A stretch of 64,000 bases of DNA from Andrena cerasifolii (taxonomy: Eukaryota > Arthropoda > Insecta > Hymenoptera > Andrenidae). How positions within the stretch are numbered: position 1 is the stretch's first letter; every line of letters starts with the position of its first letter. Both the position numbers and the translations under genes were made by a program. The stretch spans positions 1,282,001 through 1,346,000 of the forward strand of contig NC_135133.1 of the NCBI RefSeq assembly GCF_050908995.1, written 5' to 3'. This document shows positions 24,415 through 36,330 of this stretch, piece after piece. The notes beneath the pieces are model-generated. The model searched no databases. It had not been told where the DNA came from and was given only the letters and a program-made list of their open reading frames with translations.

Positions 24415-25023
24415 CCAGATATATTGTCCGGTGAGTTTCGTGAGGGGCATTCTCCCACCACACCGCTTGCCTGCCTCGGTGCTAATTTTCTCTACGTTCC
24501 CACTGTCTCTCGGGCTAGGCCTACTCGTCGCGCGGTGGGGATTCGGTGCCCGTGAGGTACGTAAACACGCAGCGAAGCACCCCCACCACTTTCTCGTTTC
24601 TTTCTTGCTCTCGTTCCATCTCGCGCTCGCCTTCGCAGAACAAGAGCGAGTCAGAAGTGGTGGGGATAGCGCCGAGCTCCTGACGTGTAGGCCAAACCGA
24701 GTTCTTAGCGTAGAAATACATACATCAGAATAGGTGTGCGTTAGGTCCGAAAAAATTCAGGAGCTTTATTGGTCAGAACACTGATTCTTTCTCGATAGCT
24801 TCATCTCGTATTGGTTTACGCATAGCTTCGTAACGCACACAACTACTAAGAATAAACAACAGCCATACGGCTTCGTTCAGGCGGAGTCGAGCACCATTCC
24901 CGTTACCCCAGCCCCTTCGGGGGCTCAGCAACTTCAACTGCGAATCCATGATCGTCAGGTGGTGGTGGCTGATTCTCCTCGCGCGCTGCTCGCGAAACCG
25001 AACTCACCGGCAAATATATCTGA
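24415..25023. mobile_element. nested TIR element (repeat B/E family), near complete
   Basis: Inverted ends of about 24 bp: cagatatattgtccggtgag at the left and ctcaccggcaaatatatctg at the right. Internal sequence matches the truncated copy at 3735-3905 on the left and 16285-16420 on the right. It sits inside the CACAGTGG element. No transposase is encoded. Confidence 0.65.
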
Positions 25024-26019
25024 ACACGACCTTAGTATCATGAAACCAACGGCTGAAGCGCACACATTTCGCTTTTCGAGATTTCGAAATAGTTTTCTCC
25101 GCATCCCACGCATTCGTTTTCGTCCCAGTCTTTTAACGACATATCACTTCTTGAAGAATAGAATTTTCGCTCCCAGAATCTGAAGATGGGTTTACAGTAA
25201 AAAAGACACATGCAAGTAGGTAGTGTTTAGAAAACGTGTCGATGCCAGTTACAAGATTAAGAAATAAAAAATAGAAGCATGCTATGTCCCCCTTCACATC
25301 CTACAACTTTCGTCTGGGAGTGATCGACCACCTTGTCGAAATACATTAAAAACGAATACATAGGTATTGTTGGGGTGACACTGCAGTTTCATGCATATTG
25401 TATTCCCCATTATCGGAATAGTGTAAATAAACTTACCTGTCTTTCAAGTATCATCAGCACTTGGTCTAAAAACTTTCAGACACGCATAAAGTCTTAAGTG
25501 TTTCTTTTAATTTAAATATGTTATTTGTGACAATGGTCAATGCAAAATCAACAACAAGCGCATCCATTTCTTTTGTATCAATGACACACAGTGCTCTTGC
25601 GTCAGTCTTAAAATATCAACACTGGCCGGACTCTCCCGGTGATCGAACTATACCGGACTTCTCCTATATTCTTAATTCTAGGCAAACAAATAATGTATCC
25701 AAGTTATAGGATCCTTGTACTTACGGTTCATGTTGGAATCCATCACAGATGGAATATATACCATAAATAGTGACACTAAAAAATGCCACGAACGACAGAC
25801 ACTGACGAGTAATGAGACCTCAATCGTCGATTCACGCGTATGAACAGAGGATACGAGTTGCTGGGGGTATTGTTTACATTGGACAAATGAACAAAGGTCA
25901 TGAACAGCTCTGATTCTTCTTATCTACTATCTACGTTCCGCTTACCGTAGTTAAAATTTTTTTTAAGTACTTTCAATTTTGACTTTTGTCCAGCTAGAAA
26001 GCCCATTTTGACCACTGTG

Positions 26020-27290
26020 CGCCGGCCGAGACTTTGCTCAGGTCTGGCATGGTGTTAGTTTCGCGATTTTCGTTTGGCAATTGTATATTAGTGTTAAAGG
26101 GGTTCTAACTTAAAGTTGAAAAGAAGAAACAGCCATTTATCTATGATGTAAATGATCATTGTAAGAATGCAATTTTATGAACTTCTGGCACCCCTTAAGT
26201 TTTAATAAAAACGTCTGTCAACAATTTTTTATAACTTACCATTATGTTACTAATTATCAAAAAACAGCCATTAAAGAAAGTTATAAACTTTGACCCTCTA
26301 TATTTTTTAAACAATTTCAAAATCAATAAAATGGTGACTCACCCCCCCCCCCATCATTTCACCTGAACTACATCATATTTAAATATCAATAAAATCTCTG
26401 ATACCAAGTGCGCGGACCAATCCAGCTAATTAAAAATATCCTATCTCATCAATAACATGTACTCCGGCGATTCGACGAAGACTCCTACGAAACAGCAAAT
26501 CACTTCACGCTCTCAACTAAGTAAATACTCTTTATCCAATTAATCATCCCCTCCCATTTCTACCACGATTTCAGCTACACCATGTATACGGGGGTTCCCT
26601 TCTCATTGATCACTTCAAATATTCATGCCACCATGCAAGCAGACGTCGAGGGATATATTTGGAGTCTGGAATAAGGTGTTCTAAAGGCATGAAGTCACGA
26701 TTTAGCCAGATACCAAGCGCCCCCTAATGGATCATTTTGCTGATCCTGTCGACGCGGTGACCCGTCGTGAGACCAGGTATCGGAAGCTACGCAGGATTGG
26801 TAATGGAGGTACCGTGTTCCACGTTATTCCGCCTTCACGAGAGAAAGCGTTAAACTTCCTTACGGACGTTAGCTTGGCGGTCGTCGTCGGAGCTCGATGG
26901 ATCTTGGCGAAGATCGGGTCGAGGTCGTTCCTGCGACAGCGCGATCTACGAACCCGCATCAATGTATCTTCGTTCGTGCGGCGATAACCGGGGCAGATCT
27001 TAAGTTGGTATTTGTCCATGTCCGAAGGGGCTCGACCTTGGTGTGATTTTTATGGGGTGCGGAGGAAGGGTTTAAGTTTCGAATGACCCGGAATTATGGG
27101 TGAAAAGAAGTTCAGATGAGGTGGGCCTTTTTTACAGCATCAGCCTTGTGTATCTTGTGTTATATTAGTGGGGTGCAGTCAAAACGTTATACTTACTACT
27201 AATTTGGGAGGGCGGAGTGGAATGAAAGTCATTTTTAAAGATAATATTGTGAAAAATTAGGATTTCGGTGCTACATACTCTAGGGCGTGT
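26020..27290. other. unassigned sequence with one open CpG-rich patch
   Basis: 26727-27019 is open on both strands (86 aa plus, 95 aa minus) and is GC-richer than its surroundings. Neither translation resembles a known family and the overlap argues against both being real. About 26290-26400 resembles about 37700-37830, another old repeat. Confidence 0.3.
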
Positions 27291-27299
27291 TTTATGACA

Positions 27300-27640
27300 C
27301 GCATTTTATGCGGGTTTAAAGGGTCATTCTGGTAATCACGACGCAAAATTCGGCGACATTCAGGCTTTTTTCTCAGTGAATACAATGAATAACAATGTCA
27401 AACTTTTTCTTTCATTTATTAAGCTACTTGTAATGTATTCGGAACAATTTTTTAAATACACTTTTAATTGTGTTTTTTCAATGTTATCTGGAGTTCAAAA
27501 TCGCGCCTTTGAAAAGAAATATCTCCCTGGCGGGAGTGATTTAAGCTCACAGACTCATCTGAAACAAAAAAACCAAACTGATTTTTAATCGTTATGAGTA
27601 CCGCTATCGCAGGTGCCAGAATTAGCCACGTAAGTCAAAA
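27300..27640 (+). repeat. dispersed repeat G, copy 1
   Basis: Diverged match to 40945-41270: taaagggtcattctggtaat against a gggtcgttct phrase; aagctact; ctcatctgaaacaaaaaaac; and atgagtaccgctatcgcag. Non-coding, class unknown. Confidence 0.45.
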
Positions 27641-29416
27641 TTTAACAAAATTGGGCGCATTCAAATTTCAAGTAAGAATGGAAAATTTCGAAACTTGAAG
27701 TTTAAGTAGAATTTAATTCTAAACTATTTTATTATTTAAGTGTTTTATAGATTTTGTATATACGTATTTACATTTAGCACTCGTAGGTATTCCTATGTTG
27801 AACTTAATTTGTAAGACATAAATTTTATAAAAAATATTACTTTATAACTAAAAAAGCTGCTAAAGCATTAACGATAAGTCACACTCTATGAAGATAGTCA
27901 AAAATATTGATAATTTATAGTACGAAGAGTTAATGTTTTCATAGATTCCATTGTTTTGTATTATTAAGATTTACAATTGTAATTGTAATACTTAATAAGT
28001 TTATTTTTATTAACGTTTCCGTTTCTTGACTTATAATGTCCCATTTAAAACCATCTAATTGTAAAAGGGACATTTCCCACCTATTTGAAAATCGAAGACT
28101 TTGTTATTTTCTATTACAATTTATGAGTTTATAATATAGTTTTATTGAAGGGAAATAAACACACTTTCTATGGATGTACTTGTTTTCTAAATACCTAAAA
28201 TGGCATTGTCAGAAATGGACGCTAAACAAAAGTGACCCTTTTATAGCACCTCTCCCCTATTAGTGATAGTAAGTTATTCGATGCGTTAATGACTCCTTGA
28301 GAAGTGTGGAAAGTTGCACTTACTGCAAAATAAGAGACTGAAAAAGTAAATCTGCTTTACTCTTTTATTTTAATCGTTTATTGTAAATGTTATGTACAAT
28401 ACCAGAAGAGTTGAAATCTTCACCTTATATCTGCTCGGAACTTTTAAACTGCGAACATAACTGTGAGATGTTCAAACACAGTTATGAACACCCTGAATGA
28501 TACATACCTATACCAGAAAGAAGAAATTCCGTAAAATCTGCACCTGTAACAAAAATAAAATATTTTACTCGTTACCGATGATTCAGTGGTTCCAGCAAAG
28601 GCACACTGTCAGTTTTCAAAAATTTATTAGAAGTTTTATTTCTTTATTTTAAATCATTTCCAACCACGTATTACAATTTCTAACTAAACTACACTATCAC
28701 TAGACGAACGAGTCTCGAGCAACAAGTTAGGTGGCGACTTTTCGATCAGGAACATTGGGCCACTGTCTTTGAGTTCCTCCACTAATTCGCCAACTTTATT
28801 TCTTCACTAAGAAGATATAATTAGTATAAAAGCACTCGCGCCCCCTCGACAGTACAAACAGGCCCACGTAAAAGCAGGGAACTAGCCCAGTGTGTTCGCG
28901 AGTATAATCACGCTAATGCGAATCTTGATAAATGTGAAATTGCACGAATCCAATAACAACTCGGCCGTTCAAGAGCGAACAAAACGCTGGCCGCTGCATG
29001 AAGATGAAATTGCATTCGTATTTATTGTCCAGCTAAGTAATCGAGGTTTCATAGTATTGGTACAGTCGTGTTCCAGTCGAATTAACGTCTCGAGAGAGCC
29101 ACAGTGTCGAATCCTTTGAATTTATGTTTGAGGAGCTTCGTAATCGATGAAACGACGCAATTTTATTCAGACCAATGGTGGGTCACGAAGTTACTGATGT
29201 TGATTGATTTTTTCTGTCTGTAATTATTGTGGGGAGAAAGAGATATTTTTTGTAACCTCTGATGGTGTTCGATCAGGGTGGCAGATTGATGAAGCGGATA
29301 TAAACGAAAATGTATATTGAATAATGGAGTAATGACAGGGGCAAGATTATATCGATTTTGGAAGCTTATTTAGTTATCGCTGTATCCGGTGGGACCCTAG
29401 CAATAGTAAATAGAAT
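27641..29416. other. unassigned AT-rich sequence
   Basis: No gene recognised. The frame at 28892-29119 lacks identifiable motifs. Confidence 0.4.
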
Positions 29417-29420
29417 GTAT

Positions 29421-29697
29421 TGTTGCGAGCACCCTACGGATGAAATCCAAGGTCTGCTAGTGCTCGCGGCAGTGACAAGAAGACATCGAGAAGAAGGCGG
29501 TCGGATCGATCACCTGTCAAGATGTCACTTTTGAACCAGACGCCATTAGGAGCAGACGTGTCGAGATTACCTCTTTATCGTTTCATAAGACATTCCTTGT
29601 TGTTACTGTTCTTGCTCATGTTGTATTCCTTACATTATATTTGATTAAACTCTCGTTATGCCAAACCGAGCTACCCCCATTACACAAAAGTGTAACA
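29421..29697 (+). repeat. 5' LTR
   Basis: 277 bp with TG...CA ends. It aligns end to end with the 3' LTR. Close to its 3' end a stretch reads ccaaaccgagctaccccc, identical in both LTRs. A clear TATA box was not found. Confidence 0.95.
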
Positions 29698-29698
29698 G

Positions 29699-29713
29699 TG
29701 GTGTCAGAAGTGG
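29699..29713 (+). other. primer binding site, tRNA-Leu type
   Basis: TGGTGTCAGAAGTGG lies one base after the 5' LTR. It is complementary to a tRNA 3' end reading CCACTTCTGACACCA, which fits metazoan tRNA-Leu (CAG/CAA). The tRNA assignment is from general knowledge. Confidence 0.8.
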
Positions 29714-29714
29714 A

Positions 29715-30814
29715 ATGCCCACTCGCGCTTCCGCGGCCTCTGTGAAGCCTTCCCCTGTAGCGACGGGCGATGCGTCCATACAGGATTTGTTAGCAAGCCT
29801 ACAGCTAAGCATCGTGGGACAGATCCGGGAACAGTGGACGGACGACAAGGCCCGCTGGCAGAGGGAGGACCTTCGCAGGAAGGAGAAAGGAATCGCCGAC
29901 CGTAGAACACAGGCGGCTTTCGAGGCGCGCATGTCAAACGTGGAGGAACGCATACAGGTTCGTAACCGCTTCATTACAAAACATCCATGGCCCGGTTGGC
30001 AGCGGCGCGTTCCCTCGGGGTGGGGAGATGGCGCCCAATGTAGATAGTGTTCTCCTGGCGGTTGACCCTGTCCCCGTCAGTACGCCCGCTGCTGCCCCCT
30101 TTTCGAAACTGCGTGTACTCAGTCTGGGACACACGGTGAAACCTACAATTTTCGATGGGAAAACCTCGTGGGAGGTGTATAAAGTGCAGTTTAAGACTAT
30201 CGCGTGCGCTAATGGCTGAAACGACGAAAAAAGGCTACGGCCTTCATCGCTTCCCTCAGGGGTTCGGCGAGGAGCGTCCTCACGACTCTCTCCGCTGCCC
30301 AATGCGAAAGTTTCGCAGATCTAGTGCCAGCGCTCGAATTTCGCGGCGGGGCGAAGAACTTATCAAATTTGAATTATGTGCTCTTTCAGAGTCATAGGCA
30401 GCGGAGAGACGAGAGCATTTCCTCGCTGGCTTTACGTCCCTAAGAGTCGCCGTGACCAGAGCTCTAAAGATGGAGGCCGTTGAGGCGATGTCTCGCAGCC
30501 CCGCGGTCCAGTCGCGGGAACGAAAGTTGGAAAAACGGAAGGCTAAATCCTCCAACACTTTTGAAAGGTGCCCGGCAAAGAAGTGGAGATCCGACAAACC
30601 CGAGGACCAATCGGACAACCCGCCGAGGACCTGCTGGCTCTGTGGGAAGACAGGCCATATTCAAAGGGACTGCTTTAAGGCAAAGAGCGTCCAGGCGAGA
30701 GCAGTCCCTTCCAAGCCCTATGTGGGAAACGGGAAGAGGACGGCGCAAGAGGTAGATGCCGGACCAGTAGGAACTCTCCCCCGATTGTCAAGAGTGTGGC
30801 GGCGCAGGAGGTGA
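29715..30814 (+). pseudogene. gag: gag, capsid and CCHC nucleocapsid, broken
   Basis: The first ATG after the primer site is at 29715. An N-terminal alanine/serine-rich part and a charged coiled-coil-like stretch (QWTDDKARWQREDLRRKE) are open to 30047. A second frame holds the capsid-start text VKPTIFDGKTSWEVYKVQF (about 30136-30192) and stops at a TGA near 30215. The remaining capsid is readable only in shifted frames. The last frame, to 30814, carries one zinc knuckle, CWLCGKTGHIQRDC (CX2CX4HX4C), at 30632-30673. The final gag frame overlaps the start of the protease frame by about 19 bp in another register, compatible with frameshift expression in the ancestor. Confidence 0.9.
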
Positions 30815-33800
30815 CAGGATCCCAACGGAACGTGCTGGAAGAAATTGTAGTGTGTGGGAAAATCGGAGGAAAAGACTGTAGAATCATTTTGGACACAGGT
30901 TCTCCTATCAATCTTCTCGAAAAGGGATTGTGTCCAACGAAGAACGTCGACAAGACTGGACTCATCATTCGCTCCACCACCGGAGAAAAGATCAAGGTCT
31001 TCGGTAAGAAGAGCTTGGAAGTCGACATCGAAGGACTTCTGAGCAAAGAAGACTTCTACATCGTCGACATAGTGGAGAGGTGCATCCTGGAATCAGCGTT
31101 CCTGAAAAAGCACTGTTGCATCATCGACCTGTCCCGGAATGTGTTGTGCCCTCCCGGCAGCCCGGAGATACGCCTCGGCGAGCCGACCGCCGAAAAGGAG
31201 AAGCGTGAAGAAGAGAGGGACATGCTCGTCCCGCGGCATTTGGAGGAGCTGTACACTCGCTGCTCGTCAGGTTTGTCAGAAACACAGAGGAAACCGTTTG
31301 CTTACCTGCTCCATGAATTGAAATTCATGGACGTTTTCGCCACGGATTCGGGTGCGATCGGGAACTGCGATTGGGTAAGACACATGGTCAACACCGGAGA
31401 TTGCACACCCATAAAACAGGCGCTGCGGAGGTTGCCTATACTCTGTCGAGCAGAAGTAGAGGAATTGCTCAAGAAGATGAAGGCTCAGGGCGTAATCGAG
31501 GAATTGCGAAGCCCCTGGTCTTCCCCGATCGTCCTCGTCAAGAAGAAGGATGGAACCTTAAGATTTTGCGTGGATTTTCGACGCCTGTACGAGATAACGC
31601 AGAAGGACTCGTATCCTCTGCCCCGTATAGAGGATACCCTGGACGCCCTCTCTGGTTCTTCCTGGTTCTCAACTGTAGATTTGCAGAGCGGTTACTGGCA
31701 GATCTTTATGAATGAGAAGGGCCGTGAGAAACCCGCTTTTTCTGTAGGAACAGGACTTTGGACTTTGCAACGCCCCTGCAACGTTCGAACGTATGATGGA
31801 GGACGTACTTCAGGACTTGATCTAGAAAATCTGCTTGGTTTACCTGGATGACATCATCATCTACGGGAATGACTTTGAGCAGGAGCTCGAACGCCTTCGA
31901 ACAGTGTTTTCGCATGTGCGCCAAGCCGGAATATTGTTGAGCCCCAGTAAGTGTTCCTTCTTCCGCCGTGAAGTGAAATATCTGAGCCACATCGTGACCG
32001 AGAGCGGAGTGAAGACAGATCCGGAGAAGATCAAAGCAATTTCGGACTGGCCGCAGCCGAATAATATCACGGAATTAAGAAGTTTTCTCGGATTGTGCAC
32101 CTACCTTCGGAAATTTGTGAAGGATTTCTCCAGGATCGGCAAACCCCTGCATCGCCTCACCGAAGCAAAACAGGACTATCAATGGACCGAGGAATGTTAA
32201 GAAGTTTTCCAGGAGCTGAAGAGGAGACTAACCGAAGCCCCAGTGCTAGCCTACCCAGTGGTGGGAAAGGATTTCATTCTGGACACGGCCGCCTCTAACT
32301 TCGTCATACGCGGCGTCCTGTCACAGGAACATGAAGGCCAAGGCGTGGCTTATTTCTCCCAGACTTTGGGAAAAGCAGAGAGGAACTACTGCGTAACTCG
32401 AAGAGAGTTGCTGGCAGTGGTGAAATCCATCGAACATTTCCACCACTACCTCTATGGACGAAAATTTCTGATCAGAACGGACCATGCAGCGCTTCGCTGG
32501 CTGCTGACTTTCAAGAATCTCGAAGGACAGGTCGCTCGTTGGATTGAGTGGCTACAAGAATATGATTTTCAGAATCGTCACCGGGAAGGGAAGGCGCACG
32601 GAAACGCCGATGCTTTGTCCAGAAGACCTTGCTCCGAAGCAGATTGTAGGAACTGCAACCGACTGGAGAAAAAGGAAACAGAAGACGAAGTGCAGACGAC
32701 GAAGAGGGTCCATAGACTTTTCGCAGAAGAGGAGAACGCTGAGGGATGGAGACAAAGTCAGAGGAAGGATGATGAAGTCGGCTTCATCCTTGAAAAGAAG
32801 GTGGGAGGAGAGAAGCCCATCTGGCAGGACGTTGCTCGTTTCTCTCCTCAACTGAAGTATTACTGGTTCATCTGGGACTCGTTGAAAGTTCGGGAAGGTC
32901 TGCTTTTCAGGAAGTGGGAGTCTCACGATGGTACAACGACCTCGTGGCTCTTGGTGGTGCTGCGCGAAAGGGTTGCAGAGGTGCTGAGGGAGTTTCATGA
33001 CATTAGAGGGGACCGGGAAACTGAAGAGTTTACAACGTTGGAGCTCCGTTCGAGAGGCTCGTGCTGGACGTTGTGGGGTCCCATGCCGGGAACAGGTTTG
33101 TGCTGGTCGTGGCGGATTATTTCACCAGGTGGTCTGAAGTCATCGCGATGCCAGACCAGCGACCTATCACAGTGGAAGGGCTGTGCTACAGAACGTGGTG
33201 TGTCGTCATGGTGTACCTTTGGAGATAGACTCAGACCAAGGAAGGAAATTCGAATCCTCCGTGTTCAAAGAATTATTGAAACTGCTTGGGAGTACGAAGA
33301 CACGAACGACTGAATAGAACATTGCTCCAATATCTCAGAATGTTTGTTTCAGAACACCAGCGGGATTGGGACGAATGGATCCCTATGTTCCCCCTCGCGT
33401 ACAGATCCGCACGACATGAGGCTACCCAACTAACGCCAGCGATGATCTTATATGGACCAAGAACTTCGTCTACCTCTGCAGCTTTGGAGAAGATTGCCCC
33501 CAGAAGTAGAAGAAGAAGAGGACCTCGAACAGGGATGCTCCGAATGGATCCGAGGAAAAATGAAGAGGATTCACGAATTTATTCGGCGCCGTCTGAATGT
33601 TTACAGCTCCAAGATGAAGTCGTGGTACGACAATCGTGTTCACACAGTGGAGTTCCAGCTCGGAGAACGAGTGTGATTGTAACAACCACGAAGAGTGAAA
33701 GGGAAGTGTCCGAAACTTCAAGCCGACTGGGAAGGCCCATACTTGATAACGGACAGGATCAACGACGTCGTCTACAGGATCCAACGTTCGCCCCGGAAGA

Positions 33801-33862
33801 AGAGTAAGGAGGTCCACGTACGCCGCCTTGCGAAATACGAAGAACGATTTCCAGAGGAATAA
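30796..33862 (+). pseudogene. pol: pol: protease, RT, RNase H, integrase, broken
   Basis: 30796-31851 holds the retropepsin active site DTG (in ILDTGSP, Asp at residue 33) and the first RT blocks (RFCVDFRRLYEIT, YPLPRIEDTLDAL, FSTVDLQSGYWQI). A frameshift falls between about 31745 and 31840. 31835-32200 carries the catalytic YLDD (31841-31852) and RT thumb. A single in-frame TAA at 32198-32200 separates it from RNase H (32201-32640; ILDTAASN, RTDHAALRW, ADALSRR). A Cys pair (CRNC) follows. The integrase core is scattered over frames from about 33030 to 33460; its last frame resumes at ERLNRTLLQYL after a small deletion. A C-terminal WEGPY-type region ends near 33860. Confidence 0.95.
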
Positions 33863-35157
33863 GGACTCCGAGGGATGCAAGTGTCAAGACTTCAAGAGGA
33901 ATGAAGACTTCCAAGGACACGGACGCAACATTCAAGAAAGAAGATTAGTTTTTATACTAATCAGTGGACTGAACTGCGGAGGCTACATTCGTAGCCCGGC
34001 CCCCTTTTCCTTGAATTGTTGCAGGTTCACGATACCCTACGACGAGGGACAAGGTGTCGGGGGACTGCCACTGCGACTCGGATGCGACCCCGAATTCCTC
34101 GAATGTGCCACAATAGCGTGGTGGTCTGCAGTGGAGCGCGGACATACGTGAAAACGCTCCGCTAGCCCCCCCCCCCCTGGTAGAGAGTCGAATGAGTCTC
34201 GGGGCCGGCCCCGGCATGGAGGATACCACGGGATCCCCAGGTAGCAGAAATGTAAGGAGTGGACAGCATACAGGAACTGTTGTCCCCATTTACCGGTCGG
34301 ACGTGCGACGCAGTTGCACCAGATGCCACGAAGAAGAATGGGGCCATTTGGAAGCCAAGGATTGGAGGGATGGAATAAGACTGGAAGAAAGAAGATATAC
34401 CTGCAGATGAGCTGGGAGCGCTGGGCGGATTGATCCGGGAACGGGCCGATAGCATGTTCATTGTTTAGGTGTGATCCTCTGCTTTCGTGCCCGGCCCGCC
34501 TTCCGTCCTCCCGGTTCTTTCAGTTCCAACGGATGGCCTACATATACGCGGATTCTGATGAGTTTGATACTTTTCCAAGGGAAAACTGGATCGGCGGCAC
34601 CAGGAGTAGCGCGTCCCCAGCAAAAAGAGATGGCAGGAGCAGTGGCATCGGGTCAGCGCGTCTCCGATACTAGGAGTTGGCAGGAGCAGCGACATCGAGA
34701 CAGCACGTTCCAGTCCGCAGGAACCGGTTCGCGAGAACGCAAAGGGAACAGGAAGATTCACGACGGCAAGAGGATTTCGGGTCCAGCGGCAAAGAAGAGG
34801 AAAGAAGAAGAAGGAGCAGCAAGAGGAACGAGCCCTGGAGTTCCGACCACTGGGTGAGAGGACTTCCCTGCCCGTCTCTGCCCAGGAAGCAGATGCGCCG
34901 TCAAGGAAGACAAAGCCCTGCCAAGAAAGAAGTGCGCAAGTTCGAAAATGCAAGTGGAGGGCAGAGGCGCGGAGAGTCTTTGGGGATCCACGTGTCCACG
35001 CCTTGCCCTTGGTTTTCGGGTGGTTTTCCCCTGGGCGTGAAAACAAATGTCGAGGTGACGGTCCGAAGAGGCCACACAGCGCCTTCCCCACTCCTCCGGA
35101 CCAGGGTACGGCTGCCAGCAATGAAGAGGCTGCAGCGGTCGGGACGACCGCTCCTCC
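33863..35157 (+). other. 3' non-coding region of the gypsy element
   Basis: 1.3 kb between the end of pol and the polypurine tract. Frames on both strands (34465-35121 minus, 34677-35285 plus, 34758-35237 minus) overlap each other and show no membrane segment, signal peptide or known domain, so no env gene is supported. Much of this region is shared with the remnant at 1-1770. A 12-base C run lies near 34166. Confidence 0.75.
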
Positions 35158-35171
35158 GGAGGGGGGACCAG
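35158..35171 (+). other. polypurine tract
   Basis: ggaggggggaccag directly precedes the 3' LTR, the expected position for plus-strand priming. Confidence 0.75.
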
Positions 35172-35443
35172 TGTTGCGAGCACCCTATGGATGGAATCCA
35201 AGGTCTGCTGGTGCTCGCGACAGCGACAAGAAGACATCGAGAAGAAGGTGATCGGATCGATTGTCTGTCAAGAGGTGACTCTTAAACCACATGCCATTGG
35301 GAGCAGACGTTTCGAGACCACTATTGTTGCATATTAGAAATAGCATTCCAGTTCTTGTTATCGTTCATGTTCCGTGCTTTTACTGTTACATTAAACTATC
35401 GTTATGCCAAACCGAGCTACCCCCGTTACACAAAAGTGTAACA
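35172..35443 (+). repeat. 3' LTR
   Basis: 272 bp, same ends as the 5' LTR, followed by GTAT. Differences from the 5' LTR are mostly transitions plus small indels. Confidence 0.95.
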
Positions 35444-35447
35444 GTAT

Positions 35448-35858
35448 TTACCTGTCCGCCGCGCCGGCGAAGGTGGGTCAATTTTTACCTGTACTTCATC
35501 TTCGATAATAGATGACTCATAGGATGTGACGAATATTTGCAATATATTTGTACATCCTATGCAATCGTTATATCAAGTACGTTATGCGTAAATTGTAAAT
35601 ACACATAAAGCCGGATCCAGACCTGAATGCGTATACGCTGAGCAGGCTGAGCGCGCACGAATGACGCATGCGGAGGGGTCGAAAGTGCCATGTGTCTTTC
35701 TTCGCCAACTTCTGTGCTTAGCTTAACCCAATCCGCAGTCGTAAATATGCCATCGAAGGAACTCTCCCTTATGGAGGGACACAAGAAGAAAAGGAGTAGG
35801 AGTAGGAGTCCGCTGACTGCGCGTGGTTCCGCTTGCATCGTCCTTCCTTCAAATTAAA
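35448..35858. other. unassigned sequence
   Basis: No gene seen. The minus-strand frame at 35557-35838 is hydrophobic at places but has no recognisable domain. Confidence 0.35.
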
Positions 35859-36141
35859 CACGGATCCCTTATCTCTCGAGTATAAATACGAGCTCGAATT
35901 TCAAAACAAAGGCATACGTTGACGTATCTCGCGCGAGAAAAGGTGGGCCTCGAGGAGGAGATATTGCTATGAAGAGGGCCTCTTCAAGTGAGTGGCCGTT
36001 TGGGACTGATGCAGTGCAGATTGGTTAGGTTAGGACCAATCGGACTTAAAGCTCACCTTCTCTCGCTCGGAAAACGTCAACGCGTGCTTTTGTTTTGAAA
36101 CTCAAGCGCGTGTATATACTAGAGAGATAAGATATCCGTCT
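35859..36141. mobile_element. inverted-repeat MITE
   Basis: Arms of about 75 bp at 35862-35945 (atcccttatctctcgagtat, gaatttcaaaacaaaggcat) and 36054-36138 are inverted copies. A ttggttaggttaggaccaat phrase lies in the loop. A related half-copy is at about 7490-7590. Confidence 0.65.
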
Positions 36142-36330
36142 TCTTTGTCTTCCTGCGGCCCTCCACAATGCGTATTGCCGTTCCCCGCGAGTAATCTCGT
36201 GTGATTTTTTAACACAATAGCGAATCGGTCAATTTATATGAATTGAGAACAATACAGGGTGTAGTGAAGAAAAGAAAGCCAAAGTTTTCATTGAAATAAA
36301 GCTTTAAAATCTGTCATATGGTAAATGCAT

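Larger units (their letters stand above)
23129..26019. mobile_element. 2.9 kb non-autonomous element with CACAGTGG ends
   Basis: The left end begins CACAGTGGTC at 23129 and the right end finishes GACCACTGTG at 26019. Subterminal text aaaatgggctttctagctgg at about 23461 is the inverted partner of the sequence just inside the right end, so the left terminal region carries about 320 bp of extra sequence (roughly 23139-23458). GCGC adjoins both ends and could be a target duplication or the tip of the TIR. No transposase frame; the frames inside are short and unrecognised. Confidence 0.6.
29421..35443 (+). mobile_element. Ty3/gypsy LTR retrotransposon, complete but defective
   Basis: A 6.0 kb element bounded by LTRs that begin TGTTGCGAGC and end GTGTAACA, flanked by the 4-bp target duplication GTAT (29417-29420 and 35444-35447). 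The order is LTR, primer site, gag with a CCHC knuckle, protease, reverse transcriptase, RNase H, integrase, a 1.3 kb non-coding 3' region, polypurine tract, LTR. Integrase after RNase H is the Ty3/gypsy order. Several stops, frameshifts and a small integrase deletion break the genes. The LTRs differ by 5 transitions in their first 59 bp, so the insertion is not recent. No env-like frame follows pol. Confidence 0.97.

Noticed and set aside
25431..25440. Strong splice donors (minus strand at 25437; plus strand at 42534 and 43734)
   Set aside because: Matches to CAG/GTAAGT are expected about this often in 64 kb by chance, and no flanking exon or acceptor could be paired.
26727..27019. Host exon on either strand (86 aa plus, 95 aa minus)
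   Set aside because: Both strands are open over the same CpG-rich patch and neither translation has known motifs or clear splice sites.
34465..35285. env-like gene after pol (frames of 218, 202 and 159 codons)
   Set aside because: The frames overlap on opposite strands, lack signal peptide and membrane segments, and lie in GC-rich sequence where stops are rare.
36017..36036. TTAGG telomere repeat (ggttaggttagg)
   Set aside because: Only two units, lying in the loop of a MITE; far too short for a telomeric tract.
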